A program made the translations under genes and the position numbers. From CAZLGO01 sp964559295 (lineage in GTDB: Archaea; Methanobacteriota; Methanobacteria; Methanobacteriales; Methanobacteriaceae), in the NCBI GenBank assembly GCA_964559295.1, contig CAZLGO010000029.1:1-20213 (forward strand): a DNA stretch of 20,213 bases, in the 5' to 3' direction. Shown here piece by piece: positions 1 through 6,700 of this stretch. Each line of letters opens with the position of its first letter. Positions within the stretch are counted from its first letter, which is position 1. The notes under the pieces were generated by a model that did no database searches, was not told the DNA's origin, and saw only the letters and a program-made list of their open reading frames with translations.

Positions 1-500
1 CATAAACTTAAATATAACTCCCAAATAATATACTTTTGGGATGACCTCCTTATCAAACTCCTCAAGCATTGCAAGTTTGTATTTGAACTTTTAGGAAAAG
101 TTCACAAAAATTTTAAAAGCTTGTTCGCTTGACTTGATGAATGACCTGTTCCATCAATCGCTATCCAAGGTTCCTTTATATCAAACAATTCAACTGTTTG
201 ATTGAGCATATCCTCAAAGAACCCAGAACCAAATCTCTGGAAGCTTTTGCAGAGTTGTGAAGTGCAGCGGTTTTATCAGGCCAAGTATCTCTTTATCTTA
301 GGTGTTAAATCAACGAGTTGAACAAATTCTCATAGTCTTAAACGTTCTTTTAGACATAACGTTCTTTTAGACATAGTAGGGCTATATGCTGATGTTGTGT
401 GTAGATATGGTTTGAGTATTTGCTAGTGTAGAGACATTTCAGCCACTTTAAACGATACGGACACAAATTTTATAAGCTCGTTTTTATTGATGCTAAACAT
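1..500 (-). mobile_element. Decayed DDE transposase remnant (runs off left edge)
   Basis: Read on the minus strand from an ATG at 500, the sequence gives broken pieces of one transposase. An N-terminal piece begins MFSINKNELIKFVSVSFK. A middle piece (about 235-110) contains FGSGFFEDMLNQTVELFD and then WIAIDGTGHSS, whose Asp looks like the first acidic residue of a DDE catalytic triad. Several in-frame stops and at least one frameshift (near 270-290) separate the pieces. A further open piece in another frame reaches position 1. No intact ORF remains, so it cannot make a working transposase. I assign it to the IS5-like/IS1182-like DDE group by motif only; the exact family is uncertain. No terminal repeat could be fixed, although a GGTTC/GAACC inverted repeat lies just upstream near 546-560. 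Confidence 0.7.
341..374. repeat. 17-bp tandem duplication inside transposase remnant
   Basis: The 17-mer AACGTTCTTTTAGACAT occurs twice with no spacer (341-357 and 358-374). The duplication lies in the decayed transposase reading frame and is one of the lesions that disrupt it. Confidence 0.9.
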
Positions 501-1013
501 GGGGATCTCTCCTTTCTATATTCAATAGAGTGATCCCATATGGTGGGGTTCTACAGAACCTAATAAATATTTTTTTAGACTTAGAACTTCATAGAACTCA
601 TTATTTTATCGACGGAAATGTCTATTTAGTTTAAAAGAAAATATTGTAGTTAGTTGTTGAAGAGAATAAAAATTTTTTTCAAAAAAGATTAGAGAATGCC
701 ACTAAGTACTTTGACTCATGATAAAAGAATAGGTAATAAACTTGCAATCACCTGAAAATTGATGCTTTTATATACTCAAAATCTTCCAAAAGAAGGAGTA
801 AAATACTAAGAGTATACATCGTTTTCAGTCTTGCCTCATATTATTTCACATATTGTTTTATGTCTTCTCCAACTATTGCAGAAGCATCATAACTTTTTAT
901 TCTTCTTAACATTTCTGGAAATTTAGTTTTAGGAATTAAAATTGAATTTCACATCAAAATATTTTCTGGCCTTCACCATGCCAAATAATTGTTCAAATAT
1001 AATTTGACTTAAG
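501..1013. other. Gene-free AT-rich stretch with one small coding-like fragment
   Basis: No intact gene is visible in these 513 bases. The only coding-like piece is on the minus strand at about 948-841: an open run of roughly 35 codons, containing KTKFPEMLRRIKSYDASAIV and ending in TAA at 841-843, with a stop just upstream. It reads like the C-terminal end of a decayed gene, but I do not recognise the family. The rest is AT-rich sequence that is probably spacer beside the insertion-element remnant. Confidence 0.5.
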
Positions 1014-2312
1014 CTATATAAACTGTAATCCGACTGTTAACGCCATAGCTGCTACAAATAGCACTGTAAAGTTATCTGTTCCGCGCGGACTAATTGCTTC
1101 AATAAAAGCCAGTATTAAACCAGTAATTAAAGATAAAATGGGATTATTTGTAGTGATGAAAATGATTGCAGCACATGAAAACAAAACAGCCAAAGATCCT
1201 TCTAGAGAACGTTCAGATGGGCGTCCTGTAAGAGAATAAACTTTATATTTATGTTTACCAAATCTTACCCCCAGAGGCTCTGCAATAGCGTCTCCGATGG
1301 CAACACATAACATGCCCATTTGCACTAAACTACGTTCAAATAATATCAAACCAAAACCTAATCCAAAAATAACACTAAACATTGGAAGTACGACATAAAG
1401 GAGTTCGTTCGGCGAATCGGATTTTCTTTTGATACCTTCATACCATAAAAATTTTTTTCCAGAGAAACACGCAATTCCTACATATATCGTACCGATCACG
1501 ATAAAAATTATGGCTATGGGAAATGGAGCATATTTTAAAAAGGCAACTATAGAGATGAACCCTACGAAATGGAATATTTTTCGAGTATAACCATCCTGCA
1601 TTCCTTTTTTATTTAAATAGCCTGCTGTACCGAGAACTATAGACGGTGCCACGAAAGCATAGATTAACCATAAAAAAGGATAGGCATTTACCTTTAGATT
1701 GTATGAATATGTCAATATAACATACATCTGTATTGCTGTCAACACAAATCCAAGCAATGCTCCCATTATAACTTGCGACATACTGTGTTTTTTTAAATAC
1801 ACCCTACTCCACATTACTATTGGAAGTATTAAGCCAAGAACAGACCCAATATAACCAAATGCATATATCAAAGCTGTTGTTGGACCTGCCACCCCCATCG
1901 AATGAATACTAATTTTCCAAAAAAGGTTTATAAAAAATACGATAAGAGTGTTGGAGAAATAACAAAACATTAAAATGGTTGATATGGGTGGTGCATTGAA
2001 CATACATAATACAAAAGTTCCAATTAAGTAGGAAATAATAACAAGTATCAATGGAATATTCCTATCCTTTTTTTTTGGTAAATCTGCTGCTATGTTTTTT
2101 TTCTTTTTACTCCATAACAACACAACACTAATAGGTAAAAGAGCTGAAAAAAATATACTAATTGATGTAATTATCATGAAATCATAGAAATTCAAAAAAA
2201 AATAATTGATGAACACAAAAGCTGGGATAGAAAGTATAGGGGCATGCGTAATGCTAGAAATAAATCGAGCAAATTCTTTTTTAAAGTCCCCATTTATAAC
2301 TAAATGATTCAT
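1014..2312 (-). CDS. Membrane fusion: PAP2-like half plus dolichol/phytol-kinase-like half
   Basis: This is a 432-residue, strongly hydrophobic integral membrane protein with two halves. Residues about 85-200 resemble PAP2 lipid phosphatases: Lys133 and His137 (KISIH), then an SR-x5-H-x3-Q block (Ser169, Arg170, His176, Gln180) like PAP2 motif 3, with Gln where Asp is usual. Residues about 210-432 match the CTP-dependent polyprenol kinase family (dolichol kinase/VTE5 phytol kinase): TRKIFHFVG at 243-250, GDAIAEPLG at 340-348, GKHK at 352-355, RSLEGS at 368-373 and a late DNFTV at 413-417. Family knowledge suggests phosphorylation of a prenol and/or dephosphorylation of a prenyl or lipid phosphate at the membrane. 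The substrate is unknown; archaeal lipid precursors such as geranylgeraniol are an inference. The ATG lies 4 bp after the stop of the Fe-S gene with GGAG upstream, so the two are probably one operon. Confidence 0.75.
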   Translation of the reverse strand: MNHLVINGDFKKEFARFISSITHAPILSIPAFVFINYFFLNFYDFMIITSISIFFSALLPISVVLLWSKKKKNIAADLPKKKDRNIPLILVIISYLIGTFVLCMFNAPPISTILMFCYFSNTLIVFFINLFWKISIHSMGVAGPTTALIYAFGYIGSVLGLILPIVMWSRVYLKKHSMSQVIMGALLGFVLTAIQMYVILTYSYNLKVNAYPFLWLIYAFVAPSIVLGTAGYLNKKGMQDGYTRKIFHFVGFISIVAFLKYAPFPIAIIFIVIGTIYVGIACFSGKKFLWYEGIKRKSDSPNELLYVVLPMFSVIFGLGFGLILFERSLVQMGMLCVAIGDAIAEPLGVRFGKHKYKVYSLTGRPSERSLEGSLAVLFSCAAIIFITTNNPILSLITGLILAFIEAISPRGTDNFTVLFVAAMALTVGLQFI

Positions 2313-2316
2313 TGTC

Positions 2317-3117
2317 TCAATTCTCCGATTTTTCAGATTTATTAATCTTTCGTGGTATTAATTGAATTGCCCCAGCGGAACAAAATCGTCTGCATATACC
2401 ACACCCATGACAATTATAGTTAATAATTGCTTTTTTCCCAATAAACCTTATGCCTTGGAATTGACATACCTTTTGACAACTTCCACATCCAATACAGAGT
2501 CTTTGATTTACCCGACCTACCTCATGGCCTTTAATTATAATTTCGGTAAATTTATATTGTTTTTTCAGATGAAACATTAAACATTTCCTTTCGTTACAAT
2601 TGCACATAGCTCCAATATAAGGTGACATAAAAGTCCAAATAGTATGTATTTTACCTTCAGATTCAACGTATTTTAATAATTCAATAGCATCTTCCAACCC
2701 TAAATCAGATAAATCGGAAAATTCAGGGAGATTTTCCACAATTTCGGCCGTGCTTCCAAATAGAATACATTTTTTTTCTTTTTTGTTAAAAAGATATTTT
2801 TGGCAAGGGCAATCCATAATGCTAACTCTTCCAGCTATACTGCAAATGGAAATTGCATCCTCCAAAGGAATTACTTGACCAGCATGTTTTTGAGTAAAAT
2901 AGTTTTTAACTTTTATTTCTGCATATCCCTTGATAAAGGGTATTTTACTGGCTATTTCGGCCATATTCACATTTTTTCGATAATTTTTTTCGTAATTTTT
3001 AAAGAAATCTTTAATAAACGATTCTCTTTCTTCAGAATATCCAAGTTTATTTGCATAATTCTTGCTTGCTAAGTACCATTTCTTGCCGCTACCGTGTTGT
3101 ATACAGAATTCGCACAT
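2317..3117 (-). CDS. Multi-cysteine 2x[4Fe-4S] ferredoxin-like protein
   Basis: This 266-residue, probably cytoplasmic protein ends in two ferredoxin-type cluster motifs of the form CxxCxxCxxxC: Cys208/211/214/218 and Cys236/239/242/246. The N-terminal 200 residues add more cysteines: CEFC at 2-5, DCPC at 102-105 with Cys117, and CNCNERKC with Cys172/174/179. The CPC...C plus CNC...C pattern recalls larger archaeal and bacterial Fe-S proteins that have an extra cysteine-rich domain before a ferredoxin domain, and could hold a third cluster or a metal. The likely role is electron transfer. It is the first gene of a two-gene operon with the membrane fusion and is divergent from the radical SAM gene, which it could reduce (inference). 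GAGGT six bases before the ATG supports the start. Confidence 0.8.
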   Translation of the reverse strand: MCEFCIQHGSGKKWYLASKNYANKLGYSEERESFIKDFFKNYEKNYRKNVNMAEIASKIPFIKGYAEIKVKNYFTQKHAGQVIPLEDAISICSIAGRVSIMDCPCQKYLFNKKEKKCILFGSTAEIVENLPEFSDLSDLGLEDAIELLKYVESEGKIHTIWTFMSPYIGAMCNCNERKCLMFHLKKQYKFTEIIIKGHEVGRVNQRLCIGCGSCQKVCQFQGIRFIGKKAIINYNCHGCGICRRFCSAGAIQLIPRKINKSEKSEN

Positions 3118-3182
3118 ATGATTACCTCATATTTTATTACTTTATATGATATATGTATTATATCAATATTTTTGATTCTACC

Positions 3183-3252
3183 ATCAAATATAATATCAAT
3201 ATAATATAATATCAATATAATATAATATCAATATAATATAATATCAATATAT
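3183..3252. repeat. 16-bp direct repeat array in divergent promoter region
   Basis: The unit ATCAATATAATATAAT is repeated head to tail at 3195, 3211 and 3227, with a partial fourth copy at 3243 and a shortened degenerate copy at 3183. It contains only one C per unit and no G. It lies between the divergent Fe-S and radical SAM genes, so it probably overlaps both promoters. It could be a multi-copy operator for a shared regulator or simple AT-rich slippage DNA; the sequence alone does not decide. Confidence 0.85.
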
Positions 3253-3279
3253 AATTGAAATTGATATTTAATCAGGAGG
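3240..3279 (+). promoter_or_regulatory. Inverted repeat and strong RBS ahead of radical SAM gene
   Basis: AATATCAAT (3240-3248) and ATTGATATT (3260-3268) are exact 9-bp inverted arms with an 11-bp spacer. The left arm is also the core of the 16-bp repeat. AGGAGG at 3274-3279 follows, seven bases before the ATG at 3287, an ideal ribosome binding site. The arms could be an operator or a leader hairpin next to the RBS. Confidence 0.6.
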
Positions 3280-3286
3280 AATTTAA

Positions 3287-4735
3287 ATGAAGATTCTGCT
3301 TGTTAACCCAAATTTTCATTCAGGCGGACCCGAAAACATTGTTGGAACATTGCCTCCTTTAGGTTTATTGTATGTTGGAGGTTCACTAATAAAAGGTGGA
3401 TATCAAGAAATAAAATTGATAGATCTCTGCAAAAAAGAAGGAAATTTTAGTAATGACTTTGAAATAGCCGAAATTATAGTGAATGAGCAGCCAAATATAA
3501 TATTTATAGGCGGAATGGCGTCTACCGCTAGCCTTCCTCGTAGTTTGGAAATATCGAAAGCTGTCAAAGAATTAGACAATGAAATAAGAATAGTACTTGG
3601 AGGAGTTCATCCCACCTTTATGTATAATGATATAATGAAGGAACACCCTTATATCGATTTTATTGTAAGAGGGGAAGGAGAAAAAACGTCTCTGCAGTTA
3701 GTAGAATCATTTGATAATGATTTCGACATGGGAAAAGTAAAAAATATTGTTTGGAGAGATGAAAAAGGGGGAGAACGTAGTTTTAAGGTTAATAAAATTG
3801 ACAATGAATTTGTAAATCTAAATGAATATTTACCAGCTTGGAATTTGATAGACAATTGGGAGGACTATCGTGCCCCTACCAATAATGAGATTACAGCTAC
3901 GATTCAATTTTCACGTGGTTGCGATCATAAATGCAATTTTTGTGGCCAATGGATGTTTTGGAGAAAATGGCACTGCAGATCTACCGAATCCTTGGTCAAA
4001 GAAGTTGAATATTTAAATAAAAAGCATAAAGTTACCTTTTTCTTTTGGGCAGACGAAAATCCTGCCAAAGATAAGAGTAAATGGATCGATTTACTCGATT
4101 CTTTAAAAAATATCAATGATGAAAGTTCTAATGAGCTTCATCATATGCTAAATACGAGAGTTGACCATATTGTAAGGGACGAAAAATATTTATACTTATA
4201 TAAAGATGCAGGGATTTTTGCGATTGATTTAGGAATGGAATCAGCGTTACAGCATAGGTTAAACTATTTCAACAAAGAAACAACCATTGAATTGAACAAA
4301 AAAGCGCTAGATTTGTTGAGAGAGAGGGATATCATAAGTATAGTGCAAGTACTTATTGGGCTGCCGACTGAAACCCCTGGAACACTATATGAAACTGGTA
4401 AAATGTTCAGCGAATGGAATCCTGATTTAATGCATTTTTATTTTACAACGCCATTTCCCTGGACAGCTTTTGGAAAAAAGATGGAAGGTTTTATCATTGA
4501 ACAGGATATTTCAAAGTGGGATTATAGAAACCCTATTTTAAGACAAATTAACATGACCAAAAAAGAACTATTAGAAATATCAAAGTGGCTAAAATTAAAA
4601 TTTAATTTTAACCCAGAAAAAATTGCCAATATTATTAAAATTAAAGATGATTACCGACGGATGTTTTTAATAAACGCTTTAATCCAAAGTTTAAAATATA
4701 GAGCAGGATATTCAAGTCTTTCTGACTATATCTGA
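3287..4735 (+). CDS. B12-binding domain radical SAM protein (BchE-like architecture)
   Basis: The 482-residue protein starts with a cobalamin-binding Rossmann-type domain (about 1-140: MKILLVNPNF, PPLGLLYVGG, VLGGVHPT, IVRGEGE). A radical SAM core (about 200-400) follows, with the cluster motif CDHKCNFC (Cys212, Cys216, Cys219) after SRG, and a short helical C-terminus. This is the class B (cobalamin-dependent) layout seen in BchE, HpnJ and many methylases. Enzymes of this type cleave SAM with a [4Fe-4S] cluster and use B12 for methylation, ring closure or related chemistry on unreactive carbons. The substrate cannot be read from the sequence. Divergent neighbours, an Fe-S protein and a prenol-kinase/PAP2-like membrane protein, suggest lipid or isoprenoid chemistry (inference). 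Start is fixed by AGGAGG seven bases upstream. The gene lies between two insertion-element remnants, so it may have been acquired. Confidence 0.85.
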   Translation: MKILLVNPNFHSGGPENIVGTLPPLGLLYVGGSLIKGGYQEIKLIDLCKKEGNFSNDFEIAEIIVNEQPNIIFIGGMASTASLPRSLEISKAVKELDNEIRIVLGGVHPTFMYNDIMKEHPYIDFIVRGEGEKTSLQLVESFDNDFDMGKVKNIVWRDEKGGERSFKVNKIDNEFVNLNEYLPAWNLIDNWEDYRAPTNNEITATIQFSRGCDHKCNFCGQWMFWRKWHCRSTESLVKEVEYLNKKHKVTFFFWADENPAKDKSKWIDLLDSLKNINDESSNELHHMLNTRVDHIVRDEKYLYLYKDAGIFAIDLGMESALQHRLNYFNKETTIELNKKALDLLRERDIISIVQVLIGLPTETPGTLYETGKMFSEWNPDLMHFYFTTPFPWTAFGKKMEGFIIEQDISKWDYRNPILRQINMTKKELLEISKWLKLKFNFNPEKIANIIKIKDDYRRMFLINALIQSLKYRAGYSSLSDYI

Positions 4736-4795
4736 TAATTAGACCTCTTGCGTAATTATAACCTAAGTAAACTTCTCCTTAAAAATTCTCAACTT

Positions 4796-4972
4796 CTATC
4801 TATAAGGATACACACAGGAATTGCAAATCTCTGATTTGCAAACTCGCAACGAATAGTTGCGAGAATTCATTATTCTGAAGTTCACAAACCCTCCTACAAT
4901 GGAAGTCATTGTATCGTATCTCTCATGTCTGTTTCTGAACTTCGAACCAAAGACCTCATATTTCTTCAAGGC
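4796..4972 (-). pseudogene. IS5-family transposase, C-terminal fragment
   Basis: On the minus strand, 4972-4868 encodes KKYEVFGSKFRNRHERYD followed by MTSIVGGFVNFRIM, the characteristic end of this transposase group (KFRNR...YD...VGG.VNFR). The reading frame continues to a stop at 4796 through two perfect hairpins (4821-4863) that are unlikely to be original coding sequence. It is separated from the N-terminal fragment by a deletion of the catalytic region. Confidence 0.7.
4821..4863. repeat. Two adjacent perfect hairpins
   Basis: TTGCAAATC-TCT-GATTTGCAA (4821-4841, 9-bp arms) is followed one base later by CTCGCAAC-GAATA-GTTGCGAG (4843-4863, 8-bp arms). Both are mismatch-free. They sit near the end of the transposase remnant, between its conserved C-terminus and the terminal inverted repeat. 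Confidence 0.85.
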
Positions 4973-4973
4973 A

Positions 4974-4995
4974 GGCGACCGAAGGTCGCCTTTTT
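4974..4995 (+). terminator. GC-rich hairpin followed by T5
   Basis: GGCGACC-GAA-GGTCGCC (4974-4990) is a perfect 7-bp, GC-rich stem with a three-base loop. It is followed by five T on the plus strand, resembling an intrinsic terminator for read-through from the radical SAM gene that ends at 4735. It also lies exactly at the transposase deletion junction, so it may instead be part of a palindromic repeat insertion. Confidence 0.4.
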
Positions 4996-5017
4996 GATCA
5001 ACCTTTATTAAAGGTTG
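4991..5017. repeat. Dispersed palindrome, copy 1
   Basis: TTTTTGATCAACCTTTATTA leads into AAAGGTTG. Arms CAACCTTTA (4999-5007) and TAAAGGTTG (5009-5017) pair perfectly around one base. It shares the TTTTGATCAA lead and CAACCTTT/AAAGGTTG core with the copies at 5316, 7925 and 11120. Confidence 0.85.
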
Positions 5018-5309
5018 AAAAGGCAGCTTTATGCCGCCTAATCGCGAACTGATTCCAGTTCAAGAGGAAACCTGCCAAGGTATAGGTGATGTAGAGACGA
5101 TAATAAATAAGATGCATTAAAAACCTTTCTCTCAGGTCCAGTTTGAATTTTCTTCCTGCTCCAATCGCTTTTTTTCTATTTTTTCTGTTCAGTCTCTCCT
5201 TCTTGTATGTTTCATACCCTTCGTCTATCTTCCTGAATATCCTGTCAAACTCACCTTGAGTAAATCCTGTGAATGTTTTTAAGAACCCTTTATGAGGAGG
5301 TTCATCCAA
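4998..5309 (-). pseudogene. IS5-family transposase, N-terminal fragment
   Basis: About 100 codons are open. The part from about residue 11 to 93 looks like the helix-turn-helix N-terminus of IS5-group transposases: FTGFTQGEFDRIF, then AIGAGRKFKLDLRERFLMHL and YYRLYITYTLAGFLLNWNQ. The DDE catalytic core that should follow is absent; the frame instead runs into palindromic DNA and stops. The first codon shown is TTG, and the true start may be further upstream. Not functional alone. Confidence 0.75.
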
Positions 5310-5315
5310 AGCATC

Positions 5316-5342
5316 TTTTGATCAACTTTTCCTAAAAGGTTG
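5316..5342. repeat. Dispersed palindrome, copy 2
   Basis: TTTTGATCAACTTTTCCTAA followed by AAGGTTG. It has the same lead and core as copy 1, with one substitution in the left arm that still allows a G-U pair if transcribed as the plus strand. It lies just upstream of the transposase N-terminal fragment, inside the IS remnant. Confidence 0.8.
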
Positions 5343-5657
5343 TTGAATAGTCTTGGTTTTCGGGATAGCTTTTTATAGTTGAGTTTTATATCATAATCTA
5401 GGCTCAAGGATGTATAATTATTGTGCAAGGGGTTTACTATATCTAAAAATGAGCAAATTGAATAAAGCTTAATACAATGGGACATTATCATTTTCGCTAT
5501 AATAGATCGCTGAACAATGTGATTCAGCAAGCTGTTCAACACTCAACAAATCGACAGCCCATGAACATTAACATCAATTAATTGAACGAAAGACACTTTA
5601 CCAAGGAATACAATAAAATAATTGTTAATATAATTCATGTGATAATTATTATGGCGA

Positions 5658-6689
5658 TTATCCACTTAAAAGAGCCTCCAGATCGAATGATAATTCCTCA
5701 GATATTTCTTTAAGTTGCAAGAAAAGCCTATTGTCTATTGGAATTCCCTTTTCTTTGAACCTTTTAGCATTTCGAACTTCCATATCCCCGGGGATAAAAA
5801 TATTTTCACCCGATGCTTTAATCTCTCCTATAAAATCATCCACATCCTCCCTAAATTTATCTATATCGACGAATTTTCTTGGGTCTATTGCAGCAATAAG
5901 ATCCCCTTTTGTACACATCTCTTCTGGATTCGCTGTTCCCCTCACAGCTTTACCGAATGCAGCCCTAACGAGCGGTCCTGCAAGGATCTCGATCATGAAA
6001 GCAAGTGCATAGCCTTTATGAGCACCGAATGGTAGAATGGAACCTCTAAGCGCTTCTTCAGGATCTATAGTGGGGTTGCCTTGTGCATCCAGAGCCACGT
6101 TTTCTGGGATTTTTTCTCCTCTCCTCGCCGCTTCCATAAGTTTTCCCCGTGCAGAAGCTGATGTTGCCATATCTACAGATACATAGTGCTTGTTTGATGG
6201 AATACCTATTGCAATTGGATTTGTACCCAATATTGGCTCTTTACCTCCAATTGGAGCCATTGCCGGTTCTGTATTTGCTATTACGATCCCAATCATGTCT
6301 TCCCTAATCGCCATATCTGAATAGTATCCTGCAACTCCAAAATGATTGGAGTTATGTATCCCAACAAGTCCTATTCCAGTTTCTTTTGCTTTTCGAATTG
6401 CAATTTCCATGCCTCTATAGGTTACAACATGACCAAATTTATGGTTCCCATTTAGAAGTGCTGTAGATACAGTTTCTCTTTCTATAGATATTTCTGCTTT
6501 GGGATCTATGGTACCGAGCTTCAATCCAGTCACATATTGAGGAAATCTACCGATTCCATGAGATGAAAATCCCTTAAGATCTGCATCTGTTGTGGCGTCA
6601 GCAACGATCATAGCATCTTCTGGTGGCACGTTCATTCTTGTTAGGATCTCAATGATTATTGATCTTTCCTGTTCAGCAGTTATCTTCAT
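5658..6689 (-). CDS. comC: L-sulfolactate dehydrogenase (malate/L-lactate dehydrogenase family)
   Basis: The 343-residue soluble protein belongs to the Ldh2/ComC family of NAD(P)-dependent 2-hydroxyacid dehydrogenases, unrelated to classical LDH. Visible family blocks are DLKGFSSHGIGRFPQY (His44), GLVGIHNSNHFGVAGYY (His116, the likely catalytic base region), GGKEPILGTNPIAIGIP, SVDMATSASARGK and LPFGAHKGYALA. In Methanobacteriales the enzyme interconverts L-sulfolactate and sulfopyruvate for coenzyme M synthesis and can act on malate and related 2-hydroxyacids. Family membership is clear; the exact substrate is family knowledge. I chose the ATG at 6689 because GGTG lies six bases before it; a GTG three codons upstream (6698) is possible but has no RBS of its own. 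It follows purM by 11 bp and is surely co-transcribed with it. Confidence 0.88.
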   Translation of the reverse strand: MKITAEQERSIIIEILTRMNVPPEDAMIVADATTDADLKGFSSHGIGRFPQYVTGLKLGTIDPKAEISIERETVSTALLNGNHKFGHVVTYRGMEIAIRKAKETGIGLVGIHNSNHFGVAGYYSDMAIREDMIGIVIANTEPAMAPIGGKEPILGTNPIAIGIPSNKHYVSVDMATSASARGKLMEAARRGEKIPENVALDAQGNPTIDPEEALRGSILPFGAHKGYALAFMIEILAGPLVRAAFGKAVRGTANPEEMCTKGDLIAAIDPRKFVDIDKFREDVDDFIGEIKASGENIFIPGDMEVRNAKRFKEKGIPIDNRLFLQLKEISEELSFDLEALLSG

Positions 6690-6700
6690 GTCACGCACCT

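Larger units (their letters stand above)
4741..5434 (-). mobile_element. Internally deleted IS5-like element with terminal inverted repeats
   Basis: The left end reads AGACCTCTTGCGTAATTATA from 4741. The reverse complement of the right end near 5434 begins AAACCCCTTGCAC and soon reaches ATTATA, giving imperfect terminal inverted repeats (10 of the first 14 positions agree). Inside, both reading on the minus strand, are the N-terminal part of an IS5-family transposase (5309 to about 5030) and its C-terminal part (about 4970-4868). The catalytic middle is missing and a group of perfect palindromes sits at the junction. No target duplication is obvious. The element is about 0.7 kb where roughly 1 kb would be expected, so it is dead or at most mobilised in trans. 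Confidence 0.7.

Noticed and set aside
3183..3252. CRISPR-like array
   Set aside because: The 16-bp units are contiguous with no spacers, are almost pure A/T and have no cas genes nearby.
4895..4913. TACAATG-GAAGT-CATTGTA hairpin as another inserted palindrome
   Set aside because: It lies within the conserved transposase C-terminal coding motif (DTMTSIV), so it is probably ordinary coding sequence.
5279..5542. 87-codon minus-strand open frame upstream of the transposase fragment
   Set aside because: It overlaps the transposase N-terminus in another frame, crosses a palindrome and the IS end, and has no recognisable motif or RBS.
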